Shown here: positions 25,800 to 34,339 of the stretch, piece after piece
Layout: every line of letters starts with the position of its first letter
Position numbering within the stretch: the stretch's first letter is position 1
Origin: Saccharofermentans sp.
Lineage (GTDB): Bacteria; Bacillota; Clostridia; Saccharofermentanales; Saccharofermentanaceae
Length of the DNA: 64,000 nt
Assembly: GCA_024692235.1 (NCBI GenBank)
Contig: JAILMW010000033.1
Location: 1 to 64,000 of the forward strand
Direction: 5' to 3'
Notes under the pieces: model-generated
Databases searched by the model: none
What the model saw: the letters and a program-made list of their open reading frames with translations, nothing else
What the model was told of the DNA's origin: nothing
Translations under genes and position numbers: made by a program

Positions 25800-25829
25800 A
25801 GCGCCTGTTCTTTAGAAGGGGCGCTTTTG
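25800..25829 (+). terminator. Terminator after orphan gene
   Basis: AGCGCC (25800-25805) with GGCGCT (25820-25825) followed by TTTT. A run of TTTTG repeats at 25766-25790 lies just before it. Confidence 0.65.
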
Positions 25830-25900
25830 CATGCAACTTTTTCCTCTTTTGCCTCGTCCATATGGTGGGTTGAGATCTGATCGAAAGGGGAATCTTAAAA

Positions 25901-26731
25901 GTGCAAAAGTTTACTAAGTTAATGTGTGCGGCGCTTGCTTTAAGCATGCTCGCAGGATGTAATGCTTCAGTGGAAGAGGAGACTTCTTCCTCGGCGTCTT
26001 TAGCGACTACTGCTGCTACGACCACTAGTGAGGCTGATTCGACTACTACTTCTGCCTCTACTGCTTCTACGTCGTCTTCTGCGGTGAATTTCGAGAATAT
26101 CGCTTCCTCGGAGCTCTACCAGGCATATTACTTCCTGCTGTTCATGGTGAAGGAGGGCCACAGGCTTCCTGACGGCTTCGGGGATCTGGAGTACGATGAG
26201 TGCTCTTCCGAGGAGAATCAGTTCGTAGTATGTGACGTGGACGGTGACGGTGTAGATGAGGTGGTTCTGGAGTGGTGTGCCTGTGAACCGGAATCTCATT
26301 GTACCTATGTCTTCGAGTATGAGACAGACACGGATGAGTGGAACCTGGAACTTCAGACAGCAGGTACTGCCGAGTTCTACGATAACGGTATATGCGAGGC
26401 CTACTATATAGATCCTGCGGGACTTTATTCTTCCTATAGTCCGTATCTTATCTATTCTTATTCTCCCGAGACTGACACCTTTGAGTCCTGTGGCTCTGTC
26501 TCTGCATTGGAGAAGATCGCCTGTGATGAACAGGGAGTGGATTTCCCTACATCCTACGATACGGACTCGGCGGGAGTGGTATTTACCATCGATTACGAGG
26601 GATATTCTTCAGACTACTATAACCTGAGCGAATATCTGGACTTTATTGGAGAACTTCAGGGCGAGTATCTGCCTACTCCTTATATGCCCCTTATCGATGA
26701 GAATCTTGAAAGTGAGTTTAGAGACAGATGA
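25901..26731 (+). CDS. Lipoprotein, first of a paralogous pair
   Basis: 276 residues from a GTG start with AAAGGGG ten bases upstream. The signal peptide ends in lipobox MLAGC, followed by a long Ser/Thr linker (about 24-62). The exported domain contains VCDVDGDGVDEV, which resembles a calcium loop or an FG-GAP-type repeat, then FYDNGICEAYYIDP and YDTDSAGVVFTIDYEGYSSDYY. The next gene overlaps by four bases and encodes a paralogue, so both come from one message. Role unknown; probably surface exposed. Confidence 0.75.
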   Translation: MQKFTKLMCAALALSMLAGCNASVEEETSSSASLATTAATTTSEADSTTTSASTASTSSSAVNFENIASSELYQAYYFLLFMVKEGHRLPDGFGDLEYDECSSEENQFVVCDVDGDGVDEVVLEWCACEPESHCTYVFEYETDTDEWNLELQTAGTAEFYDNGICEAYYIDPAGLYSSYSPYLIYSYSPETDTFESCGSVSALEKIACDEQGVDFPTSYDTDSAGVVFTIDYEGYSSDYYNLSEYLDFIGELQGEYLPTPYMPLIDENLESEFRDR

Positions 26732-27612
26732 GACATTCCAAAGTTACATTGTTAAGCTGTGTAATGGCTGTAGTTATCGGTTCTACGGCATGTTCGACCT
26801 CGACGGAGTCTATGCCTTCTGATTTTACGGTCACTACTTCGATTGTAGTGGAGGATACGACAACTGCTTCGTCTTCCGCTGCTTCTTCTGAGACAACGGT
26901 TGCTCCTACTACTGCTTCTACAACCGCTGTCGTTCCTACAGTTGCAGCGCCTACAACGTACGATCAGGGACTCTACAATTCCTACTATTCTGCCCTTATA
27001 GGAGTAGTAGAGGATAGAGAGACACCATGGTTCACGGAGGATCAGGATCGCATGGAGTTGGCAGATGATGGCACCTATGCTATCGATAACAGCTCCTTTG
27101 CCGTATGCGATATAGATATGGACGGTACGGATGAGCTGCTGCTTTATTGGGAGAACGGTGCTGATGTGGAGAACGCGCTTATCGTAATGGAGTTCGATAC
27201 TTCTACGGGAGACTGGCATAGAGAGATCACATGTCCTTTGGGTTCCACATTCTACGATAACGGTGTAGTCATAGAGCCCCTGTCCCATAACCAGGGATTA
27301 GGTGAGACAGTGTGGCCTTACTATATATCCGAATATGACTTCTCTTCAGGGACATTCGAGCATACGGGATATATCGATTCCATGGAGAAATCAGTGTGTG
27401 ATCGAGCGGGAGTAGAGTTCCCTGAGTCCTACGATACTGACGGTCGCGGTATCGTTTATATGGTAGAGTACTCAGGATATTCGGGAGCCTACGAATATTC
27501 CCAGAGCTCCTACGATTCTTTTGTTTCTTCGCTTACCGGAGGGGCTTCTCGATTGCTCGTTGAGACCCACAGCCTAAGTAGAGAGAATATGGAAGAATAT
27601 TTACTCGGCTAA
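26728..27612 (+). CDS. Lipoprotein, second of a paralogous pair
   Basis: 294 residues. Basic start, hydrophobic core and STAC lipobox-like end, then a Ser/Thr linker. It repeats the landmarks of its neighbour in the same order: VCDIDMDGTDELL, FYDNGVVIEP, VCDRAGVEFPESYDTDGRG and VEYSGYSGAYEY. It overlaps the first gene by four bases. Divergence is high outside the blocks, so the duplication is old. The pair may form a heteromer. Confidence 0.75.
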   Translation: MRHSKVTLLSCVMAVVIGSTACSTSTESMPSDFTVTTSIVVEDTTTASSSAASSETTVAPTTASTTAVVPTVAAPTTYDQGLYNSYYSALIGVVEDRETPWFTEDQDRMELADDGTYAIDNSSFAVCDIDMDGTDELLLYWENGADVENALIVMEFDTSTGDWHREITCPLGSTFYDNGVVIEPLSHNQGLGETVWPYYISEYDFSSGTFEHTGYIDSMEKSVCDRAGVEFPESYDTDGRGIVYMVEYSGYSGAYEYSQSSYDSFVSSLTGGASRLLVETHSLSRENMEEYLLG

Positions 27613-27624
27613 TTTGATCTTGAT

Positions 27625-27743
27625 ATACCCATAACGGCATTTTGCGTAATTTTTGCCGTTATGGGTATTGATTATTCCGAGGATCCGTATTAGTATGAGC
27701 TTAACCGTAACGGCAAAAAATATAACTTTTGCCAATACGGTTA
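27625..27743. promoter_or_regulatory. Operator array upstream of AbiE-type operon
   Basis: Two large inverted repeats. The first has perfect 15-base arms (27625-27639 and 27654-27668, ATACCCATAACGGCA and its complement) with 14 bases between. The second has 17-base arms (27702-27718 and 27727-27743) matching at 15 positions. All four half-sites share a core like ACC(C/G)(A/T)TAACGGCA(A). The second ends 16 bases before the start codon, as expected for an autoregulated antitoxin operon. Confidence 0.8.
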
Positions 27744-27759
27744 GAATGGAGTGCTGTGT

Positions 27760-28500
27760 ATGAATAACGGATTTCTGCTGGATGATATCAAGAAAGAATC
27801 TTTTACGAGACAGGATATACTGAAGTCTGCCTGCAAGGGGATATCAGGATTCAAAGAGACTGATATGAGGAATCTTCTTGAAGGACTTATGGAAGACGGG
27901 AGTCTTGTACGTGTCGGTCGTAATCTCTATATGAGAAGAAGTGATGCTGTCTCTGAGAGGGAATATGTTCCTGTATATTCAGAAGAAGCGCTTAAGCTTA
28001 TAGGTGATATCAGGGACAGGAATCCCTATGTTGATTTTCAAGTCTGGGAACTTAACTGGTTCAATGAATTCCTTGTGCATATGGTGGCACGTAATATCGT
28101 ATTTCTGGATGTGGAGAACGAAGGATGCGAATTCGTATATACGTCACTTTATGAGGATTATATCGGAAGAATGCTCTTGAAGCCGTCGCCTAAGGAATTG
28201 CTCTATTATGTTCAACCTGAAGGGATAATTATCGAGCGACAGGTGAGCGAGAGCCCGAGACGTAAGGAAAACGGTTATGAGACCCCTATAGAAAAGCTTA
28301 TCGTTGAGCTGTTCGCAAATAAAATCCTCAGGAGCATGATCTCACAGGGGGATTATCCTCATATGATCGATTCGATATTTGATAAGTATTCTGTCGATCA
28401 GGTCAAGATGCTCAGATATGCCAGAAGAAGAAATAAAAAAGACGAACTGGTGAGATTTCTCAAGGATAATACTAATGTGCGTCTGCTGGTAGAGGCATAA
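27760..28500 (+). CDS. AbiEi-like antitoxin / DUF6577-like protein
   Basis: 246 residues. The N-terminal 65 residues look like a winged helix (FTRQDILKSACKGISG, then GSLVRVGRNLYMRR), which in AbiEi antitoxins binds operator DNA. The central and C-terminal parts resemble the DUF6577-type protein often placed before AbiEii toxins. The ATG at 27760 is chosen over GTG 27751 because of GGAG eight bases upstream. It is one base from the toxin-like gene. Probable role: antitoxin and autorepressor acting on the inverted repeats upstream. The family name is from memory and not certain. Confidence 0.75.
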   Translation: MNNGFLLDDIKKESFTRQDILKSACKGISGFKETDMRNLLEGLMEDGSLVRVGRNLYMRRSDAVSEREYVPVYSEEALKLIGDIRDRNPYVDFQVWELNWFNEFLVHMVARNIVFLDVENEGCEFVYTSLYEDYIGRMLLKPSPKELLYYVQPEGIIIERQVSESPRRKENGYETPIEKLIVELFANKILRSMISQGDYPHMIDSIFDKYSVDQVKMLRYARRRNKKDELVRFLKDNTNVRLLVEA

Positions 28501-28501
28501 G

Positions 28502-29542
28502 ATGATCGATCCGAATAGCTTTAGTCCGGAGCATATTGAGAAGGTACGAGGTTTCAAGAAGGTTGACAAGACGATCCTGGAGCGAAGCATATACGCACTC
28601 GGATTACTAGAAGCTTTGGTGCGTGTAGGCCTTCCTTTTACCTTTAAGGGAGGGACCAGCATGTTGTTGTTATTGGAGTCTCCCAGACGACTGTCTACGG
28701 ATATAGATATCGTCGTGAAGCCCGGCACGGACGTGGAATCCTATCTCGAGGAAGCGGCTGCGATCTTACCGTTCAAGTATAAGGAAAAACAGGAGCGTAA
28801 ACGATCGGGAAGTATCGTGAAGCAACACTACAAGTTTATATACGATTCTCCTGCTTATGGAAGAGAGTTTTATATTCTACTGGATATACTGTTTGAGGAT
28901 GATCATTATGCCAATACTGTACGTGTTCCTATAAGGAATGATATCGTCATTACAGTGCCGCCATATCTTTATGTAACTGTTCCGACTGCAGATTGTCTGA
29001 TGGGGGATAAGCTTACCGCTTTCGCTCCTCATACTACGGGTATACCGTTCGGGATAGGGAAAGAACTTGAGATCATCAAGCAGATGTATGATGTCTCATG
29101 TCTGTTCGAAGTGTTCAAAGATTACGATGAATTATATTCATCTTATATTGCGACGGCAAATACGGAGATCGCATACAGGGGACTTGATATCACTTTTCAC
29201 GATGTATTAGAAGATACGATAAGATCTTCTGCATGTATAGCAAGCCGTGGACTTATAGGGGACGATTATCCTTTGTTCCTGTCAGGGATAAGAGCCTTGA
29301 GCGATCACGTATTTGACAGAAGATTTACTGCTGAAACTGCAGTCGATCTAGCCTGTAAGGTTATGTATATCGCAGCATGTCTGCAGACTGATTCAATTAT
29401 CAATAAGATCGACGATATCTCATCTTATCAGGATCTGCTGATAACAGATCCTGAATACAGCAAACTCAATAAGATCAGAAAGATATCACCTGAAGGTTTT
29501 GCATATGCATATGAAGCGATCGATCTGCTTAGCAAAACATAA
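28502..29542 (+). CDS. AbiEii/AbiGii-family nucleotidyltransferase toxin
   Basis: 346 residues. The N-terminal catalytic motif FKGGTSMLLLLESPRRLSTD continues into DIDIVV, giving the GGTS and the Asp-x-Asp (67 and 69) of the family, followed by a lysine/arginine-rich segment and GDKLTAFAPHTTGI, another conserved block. Members are phage-abortive toxins that transfer nucleotides to RNA or related targets in a type IV (or tRNA-targeting) arrangement with AbiEi. All catalytic residues I can check are intact. It follows its partner after one base. Confidence 0.85.
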   Translation: MIDPNSFSPEHIEKVRGFKKVDKTILERSIYALGLLEALVRVGLPFTFKGGTSMLLLLESPRRLSTDIDIVVKPGTDVESYLEEAAAILPFKYKEKQERKRSGSIVKQHYKFIYDSPAYGREFYILLDILFEDDHYANTVRVPIRNDIVITVPPYLYVTVPTADCLMGDKLTAFAPHTTGIPFGIGKELEIIKQMYDVSCLFEVFKDYDELYSSYIATANTEIAYRGLDITFHDVLEDTIRSSACIASRGLIGDDYPLFLSGIRALSDHVFDRRFTAETAVDLACKVMYIAACLQTDSIINKIDDISSYQDLLITDPEYSKLNKIRKISPEGFAYAYEAIDLLSKT

Positions 29543-29565
29543 CGCCGACGGTTGCCGTCGGCGTT
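29541..29565 (+). terminator. Hairpin at end of AbiE-type operon
   Basis: Perfect ten-base arms AACGCCGACG (29541-29550) and CGTCGGCGTT (29556-29565). It begins within the toxin stop codon. The T run is poor immediately after, with TTTTTT at 29581. Confidence 0.65.
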
Positions 29566-29608
29566 ACTTCTATCTATCTCTTTTTTCTGTCTATCCGTGT
29601 TGAGAGCA

Positions 29609-30289
29609 TCAGATGAATTCTGAGTAGTCGAATTCGTCGAGGAAATATGTGCTGCCGTCGTCAGTGATCTGAATGAATACGACTCCGGTATGGTTGTCGC
29701 TTACGGCCATATATACGTTGGAATCCGCATTTTGTGCTGCGTGGAATACCTGGACGGGATACTGAAGGGAGCCGTACCACTCGTACTGTTCCATGTCGTC
29801 CTGTGTGAGGATATAGTCCTCGGGAAGATTCAATGTCTCTCCGTCGTCAGCGGTTCCTACCTGAACGTCTACATATCTTACTGTGTTAAAGTATGCTTCG
29901 CCGCTTTCTTCTCTGCCGATGACCTGGACTCTGTAGACATCCATGCCGCTATAGGATAGGAAGCCTGCGTTATCTACGATAACGTACTTACCGTCGTCTG
30001 CTGCTGCGATAAGAGCTACGGGTGTACCGGGAAGCTCGTCGATGCCCTCGAATGCTTCGTAGTAGAGTTCTTCTATCTCGGGTGTGATGGCGTGCGCTCC
30101 GCCTCTTATGGGATCGTAGGGTTCTCTGTCCTGCGAGGTTGTCTGTGTTGTGGTTGTTGCTGTTGTGGTCTGTGTAGTTGTCTCTCTTGATGTGGAAGAT
30201 GTCCTTGAAGGCTCTGTCTTTGCTGTGCAGGATGCTATTACAGACGCCATAAGTGCTGCTGTTAAGATCGCTGTGATTGTCTTCTTCAT
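29609..30289 (-). CDS. Lipoprotein with Thr-rich linker
   Basis: 226 residues. Signal peptide with lipobox VIASC (Cys21), then an unusually Thr-rich linker (about 30-50) and a soluble domain beginning PIRGGAHAITPEIEELYYEAFEG. Family not recognised. It is followed by T-rich DNA. The upstream gene on the same strand has its own terminator, so this is a separate unit. Confidence 0.75.
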   Translation of the reverse strand: MKKTITAILTAALMASVIASCTAKTEPSRTSSTSRETTTQTTTATTTTQTTSQDREPYDPIRGGAHAITPEIEELYYEAFEGIDELPGTPVALIAAADDGKYVIVDNAGFLSYSGMDVYRVQVIGREESGEAYFNTVRYVDVQVGTADDGETLNLPEDYILTQDDMEQYEWYGSLQYPVQVFHAAQNADSNVYMAVSDNHTGVVFIQITDDGSTYFLDEFDYSEFI

Positions 30290-30397
30290 TGTTGTGTAAC
30301 TCCTTTTGAATTTGTCTTACACAACAAAGGACGCAGCCTCGGATAAAAGGTTGCGTCCGGGATAACGGTGTTTACAGTTTGTTAATATCAGAGTATA

Positions 30398-30431
30398 GAA
30401 AAGAGCAGCGACAATGATGTCACTGCTCCTT
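30398..30431 (-). terminator. Terminator of two-helix membrane protein gene
   Basis: Eleven-base arms (30403-30413 and 30418-30428) with one pair that is G-T on the minus transcript but C-A on the plus transcript, followed on the minus strand by TTTT. Confidence 0.75.
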
Positions 30432-30456
30432 TTAAGATACCGGTTTGGTTCCGAAC

Positions 30457-31092
30457 TTATCCTCTTCTTCTTGTGAGACTGAAGCCCGTGATGCCGAGTC
30501 CTGCAACGAGCATGATCGCACCTACGATAGTAAGGCCTGCGCTGCCTTTGCTTGTCTCGGGAGTGATATAGAGCTTGTACTGGCTGTCGTCAACGAGATC
30601 GTCGTTCAATTCAAGATCGTCTCTAAGGTATTCCTCGAAGAACTTGAGCTGCTCGGAAGGAAGCTCTCTTACTACACCGTCGATATGAACTGTGCTGGAA
30701 GAAGGCAGGGAAGTGTCAGCTGAATTCCACCAGTTCCAGGAATCCTCTACGAGGTCGTCGTAAGAACTGAATAAGGACTGATCCTTTACCTCTACACCGA
30801 TAAAGTCAGTGATAGAGAGCTCGTCCTCTTCGTATCTGGGAATGCAGTAGTATCTCTGTGTGTCCTTGCCGTCCTTCTCATATCTTGCGAAGCAGTCAAG
30901 AAGGATAGGAAGATCCATCTCTACATGATCTCCTACTTCGATGTCGCTCCAGTCGACATCGGGATCGTTAAGGTCGATAGGATCCTTGCTCATGCTGCTG
31001 CTTGTCTTGATGCCGAAGATCATGACGCATGCACCGCCGATGATCAGAAGGAGCATCATAAGATAGAACCTGAATTTGTTTAATCCGTTCAT
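30457..31092 (-). CDS. Membrane-anchored protein with helices at both ends
   Basis: 211 residues: an N-terminal helix (about 9-27), an acidic extracellular-type region of about 150 residues, a second helix (about 185-204) and an Arg-rich end (SLTRRRG). This layout is common in Clostridia membrane proteins of unknown function. It lies downstream of the GGDEF gene but behind a terminator. I cannot assign a family. Confidence 0.7.
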   Translation of the reverse strand: MNGLNKFRFYLMMLLLIIGGACVMIFGIKTSSSMSKDPIDLNDPDVDWSDIEVGDHVEMDLPILLDCFARYEKDGKDTQRYYCIPRYEEDELSITDFIGVEVKDQSLFSSYDDLVEDSWNWWNSADTSLPSSSTVHIDGVVRELPSEQLKFFEEYLRDDLELNDDLVDDSQYKLYITPETSKGSAGLTIVGAIMLVAGLGITGFSLTRRRG

Positions 31093-31115
31093 GTGTGTTT
31101 CTCTCCTTATACATA

Positions 31116-31155
31116 AAAACTCAAACGGAAGCTATGATAACATAACTTCCGTTTG
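31116..31155 (-). terminator. Terminator of GGDEF gene
   Basis: CAAACGGAAG (31122-31131) with CTTCCGTTTG (31146-31155); on the minus strand the hairpin is followed by AGTTTTTA. Confidence 0.8.
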
Positions 31156-31207
31156 GATTCATCAGGCGAATTTTATAAAATGTCTGTCTAAAGTGACTCT
31201 TTTGTCA

Positions 31208-32620
31208 TTAACCGTTCTTTCTGCTCATCTGGCGGTCCCATTCGAGCTCGGGGTGACGCTTATAGAAATCTTCTTTATTCTCGTACATCTTGCCGTCAGC
31301 GATCTGCATGGCCTTACGAATATCCTTGCTGTCGCCGCAGTAGTAAGAACCGTATGCATATTTGGCGTGTCCCGGACGTTCGGCCTTGCTCATAAGTTCC
31401 TTCTCCAGTTCTTCGAAACGCTTCTGATCCACGCCTATGGTCATAACCAGGAATTCGTCTCCTCCTACACGGTATATCTCGTGTCCGCCGAAGATCTCCA
31501 CTAAGGTATTCGATACATCCTTAAGAAGCTCATCTCCTGCGATATGTCCCTTGGTGTCGTTAACGACCTTCAGGCCGTTGACGTCAACGAAGAATACTCC
31601 GAAAGGAAGACCGATGAGGTCTTCGCCGTTGTCATTACTGCTTATCCTGTTGTTCATGGCATTACGGTTAAGGACTCCCGTAAGAAGATCCGTAGAGCTC
31701 ATTATCTTCATCTTCTCTACCATGAGGTGGTTGGAGATCTCAGCCGTAAGAAGGAAAGTTGTAAGCTCCATTACTTCCTTTATCCTTAGAGTCTTATCCC
31801 TGTCGAAGTCGACCGCCCAGATATAGGCGATGGTCTCTTCGTTAGAGATAAGAGGATATATAACGATATTCTTTACGTTAGCTGATTCCAGTGAGGCTGC
31901 CCACTCGGGAGATATTGACCTTGCATGGTTCCACTCATTCTCGTTATTGATTATAAAGCAGTTGCTTCCGTCTATAAGACGGGGCCAAGTCTCTATAAGC
32001 TCGAAAAAGTGATCGTTTAGGAAGTGCTCCATGGGAGGCTCGATGCCGTCCTGTACGAAGTCGTCTGCGAATACCGAGCAGCTCCTTTTCTCAAAGTCAG
32101 TAAGAAGTATGGTGCAGTGCCTTGAATTGCAGAATTCTCTTATGTCGGCTACGACGGAATTGGCGGCCTGATTGAAGTCGGGAGTCTCACGGAGCTTGAT
32201 GCAGGCCTGAAGTACGAAGGCTGCTGCCTCGGGAGAGACATCACTTAACTTATCCGCATCTGCCTTAGGCGTCATGTCGTAGGAGAACAATACGCAGGCT
32301 TTGTCTTCAAAGGGCGATATAAGAGGCATCATGTAAAGTTCCATCCACGCCTTGAAGAAAGCTGCGTCTACGTATGCGTGCAGGGGTTTTCCCGTATCCA
32401 CTGTCTCAAAGATCATGCCTTCGAAGTTATGGTCACGTCTTATCCAGTCGGTATAGGGAGTATCCTTTATGAACTTGGAAGGATCATCGATTACCGTCTG
32501 TCTGTATCTGTCGTTGGCGTCAAGTATCCTTATCTCGCCGTATTCACCGTTCGGAAGAAGGTCTACGGATATCACGCAGGCGATAGGCTTTATATTATGT
32601 ATAAAATCACTGTACTCCAT
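31208..32620 (-). CDS. GGDEF domain diguanylate cyclase with GAF-like sensor
   Basis: 470 residues from the ATG at 32620, which has AAGGG eight bases upstream; the longer frame lacks a site. The C-terminal domain has FFVDVNGLKVVNDTKGHIAGD and YRVGGDEFLVM, an intact GGDEF active site for making cyclic di-GMP. The middle region (about 145-300) looks like a GAF domain, and the N-terminal 130 residues are a second sensory, PAS-like module. No membrane helix. It stands alone. Confidence 0.85.
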   Translation of the reverse strand: MEYSDFIHNIKPIACVISVDLLPNGEYGEIRILDANDRYRQTVIDDPSKFIKDTPYTDWIRRDHNFEGMIFETVDTGKPLHAYVDAAFFKAWMELYMMPLISPFEDKACVLFSYDMTPKADADKLSDVSPEAAAFVLQACIKLRETPDFNQAANSVVADIREFCNSRHCTILLTDFEKRSCSVFADDFVQDGIEPPMEHFLNDHFFELIETWPRLIDGSNCFIINNENEWNHARSISPEWAASLESANVKNIVIYPLISNEETIAYIWAVDFDRDKTLRIKEVMELTTFLLTAEISNHLMVEKMKIMSSTDLLTGVLNRNAMNNRISSNDNGEDLIGLPFGVFFVDVNGLKVVNDTKGHIAGDELLKDVSNTLVEIFGGHEIYRVGGDEFLVMTIGVDQKRFEELEKELMSKAERPGHAKYAYGSYYCGDSKDIRKAMQIADGKMYENKEDFYKRHPELEWDRQMSRKNG

Positions 32621-32799
32621 ATAGCATACCCTTCCCGACATAGAATAAAATATTTTTACAATTATCATTATAGCATCGCCATATATGTATGTCAGAATGA
32701 AGCGTGTCTTAATTAAAAGCCTTCTGTTAACATTCTATAAAGAATATTTTCATTCATTATTCACGTAATTTGGGTTGAAGTTTCCTGTATAATCCGAAT

Positions 32800-33627
32800 A
32801 TGAAGTTAGTTAACATTATAGAAAATACGGCAGGTCATGACGGATGTACTCCGCTTCACGGCCTTTCGTTTTATATAGAGACTTTAAGTCACAAGATCTT
32901 AATGGACGCAGGACCCTCGGATCAGATCTTAGCTAATGCTTCCGCGTTGGGAGTTGATCTGTCGCAGGTAGACGTCTGTGTCCTGAGCCACGGTCATTAC
33001 GACCATAGCGGAGGGCTGTTGCCTTTCGCGAGGATGAATGATTCCGCGAGGATATATATGCAGATAAAGGCCGCAGACGAATACTACGCATACGACGGCC
33101 CCGAGGCAGGTTACAGGTATATCGGCATAGATAAGCTTATACCGCATCTTCCTTCCGTATATCCGTTAAACGGCAGCTTTACCCTGGATAGCGAAGTAGC
33201 TCTTATTACCGTAGGTGAGAGGGAGTATCCCATACCTTCAACTAATAAGCGTCTTATGCGTAAGGTCGGTGAGGACTTTACGGCAGACGACTTCTCTCAC
33301 GAACAGAGCCTTGTCATTACCGAAGGCGATAAGACTGTCCTTATGTGCGGCTGTGCTCATAACGGTATCCTTAATATCCTTACTGAATTCGAGGAAAGAT
33401 ACGCCGGAATGCCTGATGTCGTTGTCGGAGGTTTCCATCTGATGAGGCGAAGCGGAGAGAATAAGGAAGATCTTGATACTGCCCGTGATATAGCAAGGAG
33501 GCTTTCTTCTATGGATACCGAATTCTATACTTGTCACTGTACGGGAGAAGTCTGCTTTAACGAGATGAAGAAGATAATGGGGGATAAGCTTTCTTATATT
33601 CATTGCGGAGAGACCCTGTATATATAA
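32800..33627 (+). CDS. MBL-fold metallo-hydrolase
   Basis: 275 residues. The metal-binding motif SHGHYDHSGGL (HxHxDH), then CGCAHNGI and GGFHLM and a C-terminal CHCTGEVCF fit the subgroup annotated as 7,8-dihydropterin-6-yl-methyl-aminobenzene-phosphate synthase-like. That name comes from archaeal methanopterin work and the bacterial substrate is unknown. A TATAAT (32788-32793) lies six bases before ATG without any Shine-Dalgarno, so the message may be leaderless. The two-component genes follow with a promoter of their own. Confidence 0.85.
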   Translation: MKLVNIIENTAGHDGCTPLHGLSFYIETLSHKILMDAGPSDQILANASALGVDLSQVDVCVLSHGHYDHSGGLLPFARMNDSARIYMQIKAADEYYAYDGPEAGYRYIGIDKLIPHLPSVYPLNGSFTLDSEVALITVGEREYPIPSTNKRLMRKVGEDFTADDFSHEQSLVITEGDKTVLMCGCAHNGILNILTEFEERYAGMPDVVVGGFHLMRRSGENKEDLDTARDIARRLSSMDTEFYTCHCTGEVCFNEMKKIMGDKLSYIHCGETLYI

Positions 33628-33653
33628 GACCCTTCCGTGGTATACTGTGAGCC

Positions 33654-34337
33654 ATGGAATACAGTGTATTGATAATAGATGACGAGAAGGAACTGGCGGA
33701 TTCTACCGCAGAGTACTTCGATATGTTCGATCTTAAGACCTGCTGCGCATATAATGCGGCAGAGGCGTTGGATTTCTTCAAGGAGAATACCGCAAAGCTT
33801 ATTCTCCTTGATATCAATCTCGGAGATCAATCCGGCTTCTCCCTCTGTAAGACCCTTCGTGAGGATATCGATGTTCCGATACTGTTTATAAGCGCCAGGT
33901 CCAGTGACGATGATATGGTAGTGGCACTTAATATCGGCGGCGACGACTACATAACGAAGCCTTATTCGCTGAACGTCCTCTTTGCCAAGGTAAAGGCGGT
34001 CCTTAAAAGATATGAGAGATCAACTCCCTCAGAAGGTAAGGTCCTCTCCTTCGGGGACATCACCATAGATCTTGATGCCGGTATAGTCACGAAGAACGGC
34101 TCAGAAGTAGAACTTACTGCCATGGAATACAAACTTTTGGCTTATCTTGTAGTAAACAGGAACAAGGTAGTACCCAAGCAGGATATCTTCGATAAGGTAT
34201 GGGACGACAGCTTTGTTACCGACGGTACTCTTAACGTTCACGTAAGGCACCTTCGAGAGAAGCTGGAGGACGATCCCAATGAGCCGATCTTCATAAAGAC
34301 TGCCAGGGGCAGGGGATATATCTTCAAGGCGGATTGA
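33654..34337 (+). CDS. OmpR-family response regulator
   Basis: 227 residues. Receiver domain with acidic pocket IIDDEKE, phosphoacceptor Asp in LILLDINLGD, SARSSDDD and KPY; winged-helix output domain with TAMEYKLLAYLVVNRN and HVRHLREKLEDDP ending in the GRGYIF signature. TATACT with extended TGG (33638-33646) is seven bases before the ATG, with no ribosome binding site. The kinase gene begins immediately after. Target genes are unknown; VanR/RegX3-type regulators are similar. Confidence 0.88.
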   Translation: MEYSVLIIDDEKELADSTAEYFDMFDLKTCCAYNAAEALDFFKENTAKLILLDINLGDQSGFSLCKTLREDIDVPILFISARSSDDDMVVALNIGGDDYITKPYSLNVLFAKVKAVLKRYERSTPSEGKVLSFGDITIDLDAGIVTKNGSEVELTAMEYKLLAYLVVNRNKVVPKQDIFDKVWDDSFVTDGTLNVHVRHLREKLEDDPNEPIFIKTARGRGYIFKAD

Positions 34338-34339
34338 AG

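Noticed and set aside
27625..27743. Inverted repeats considered as insertion sequence ends
   Set aside because: No transposase and no target duplication are present, and four related half-sites fit an operator array better.
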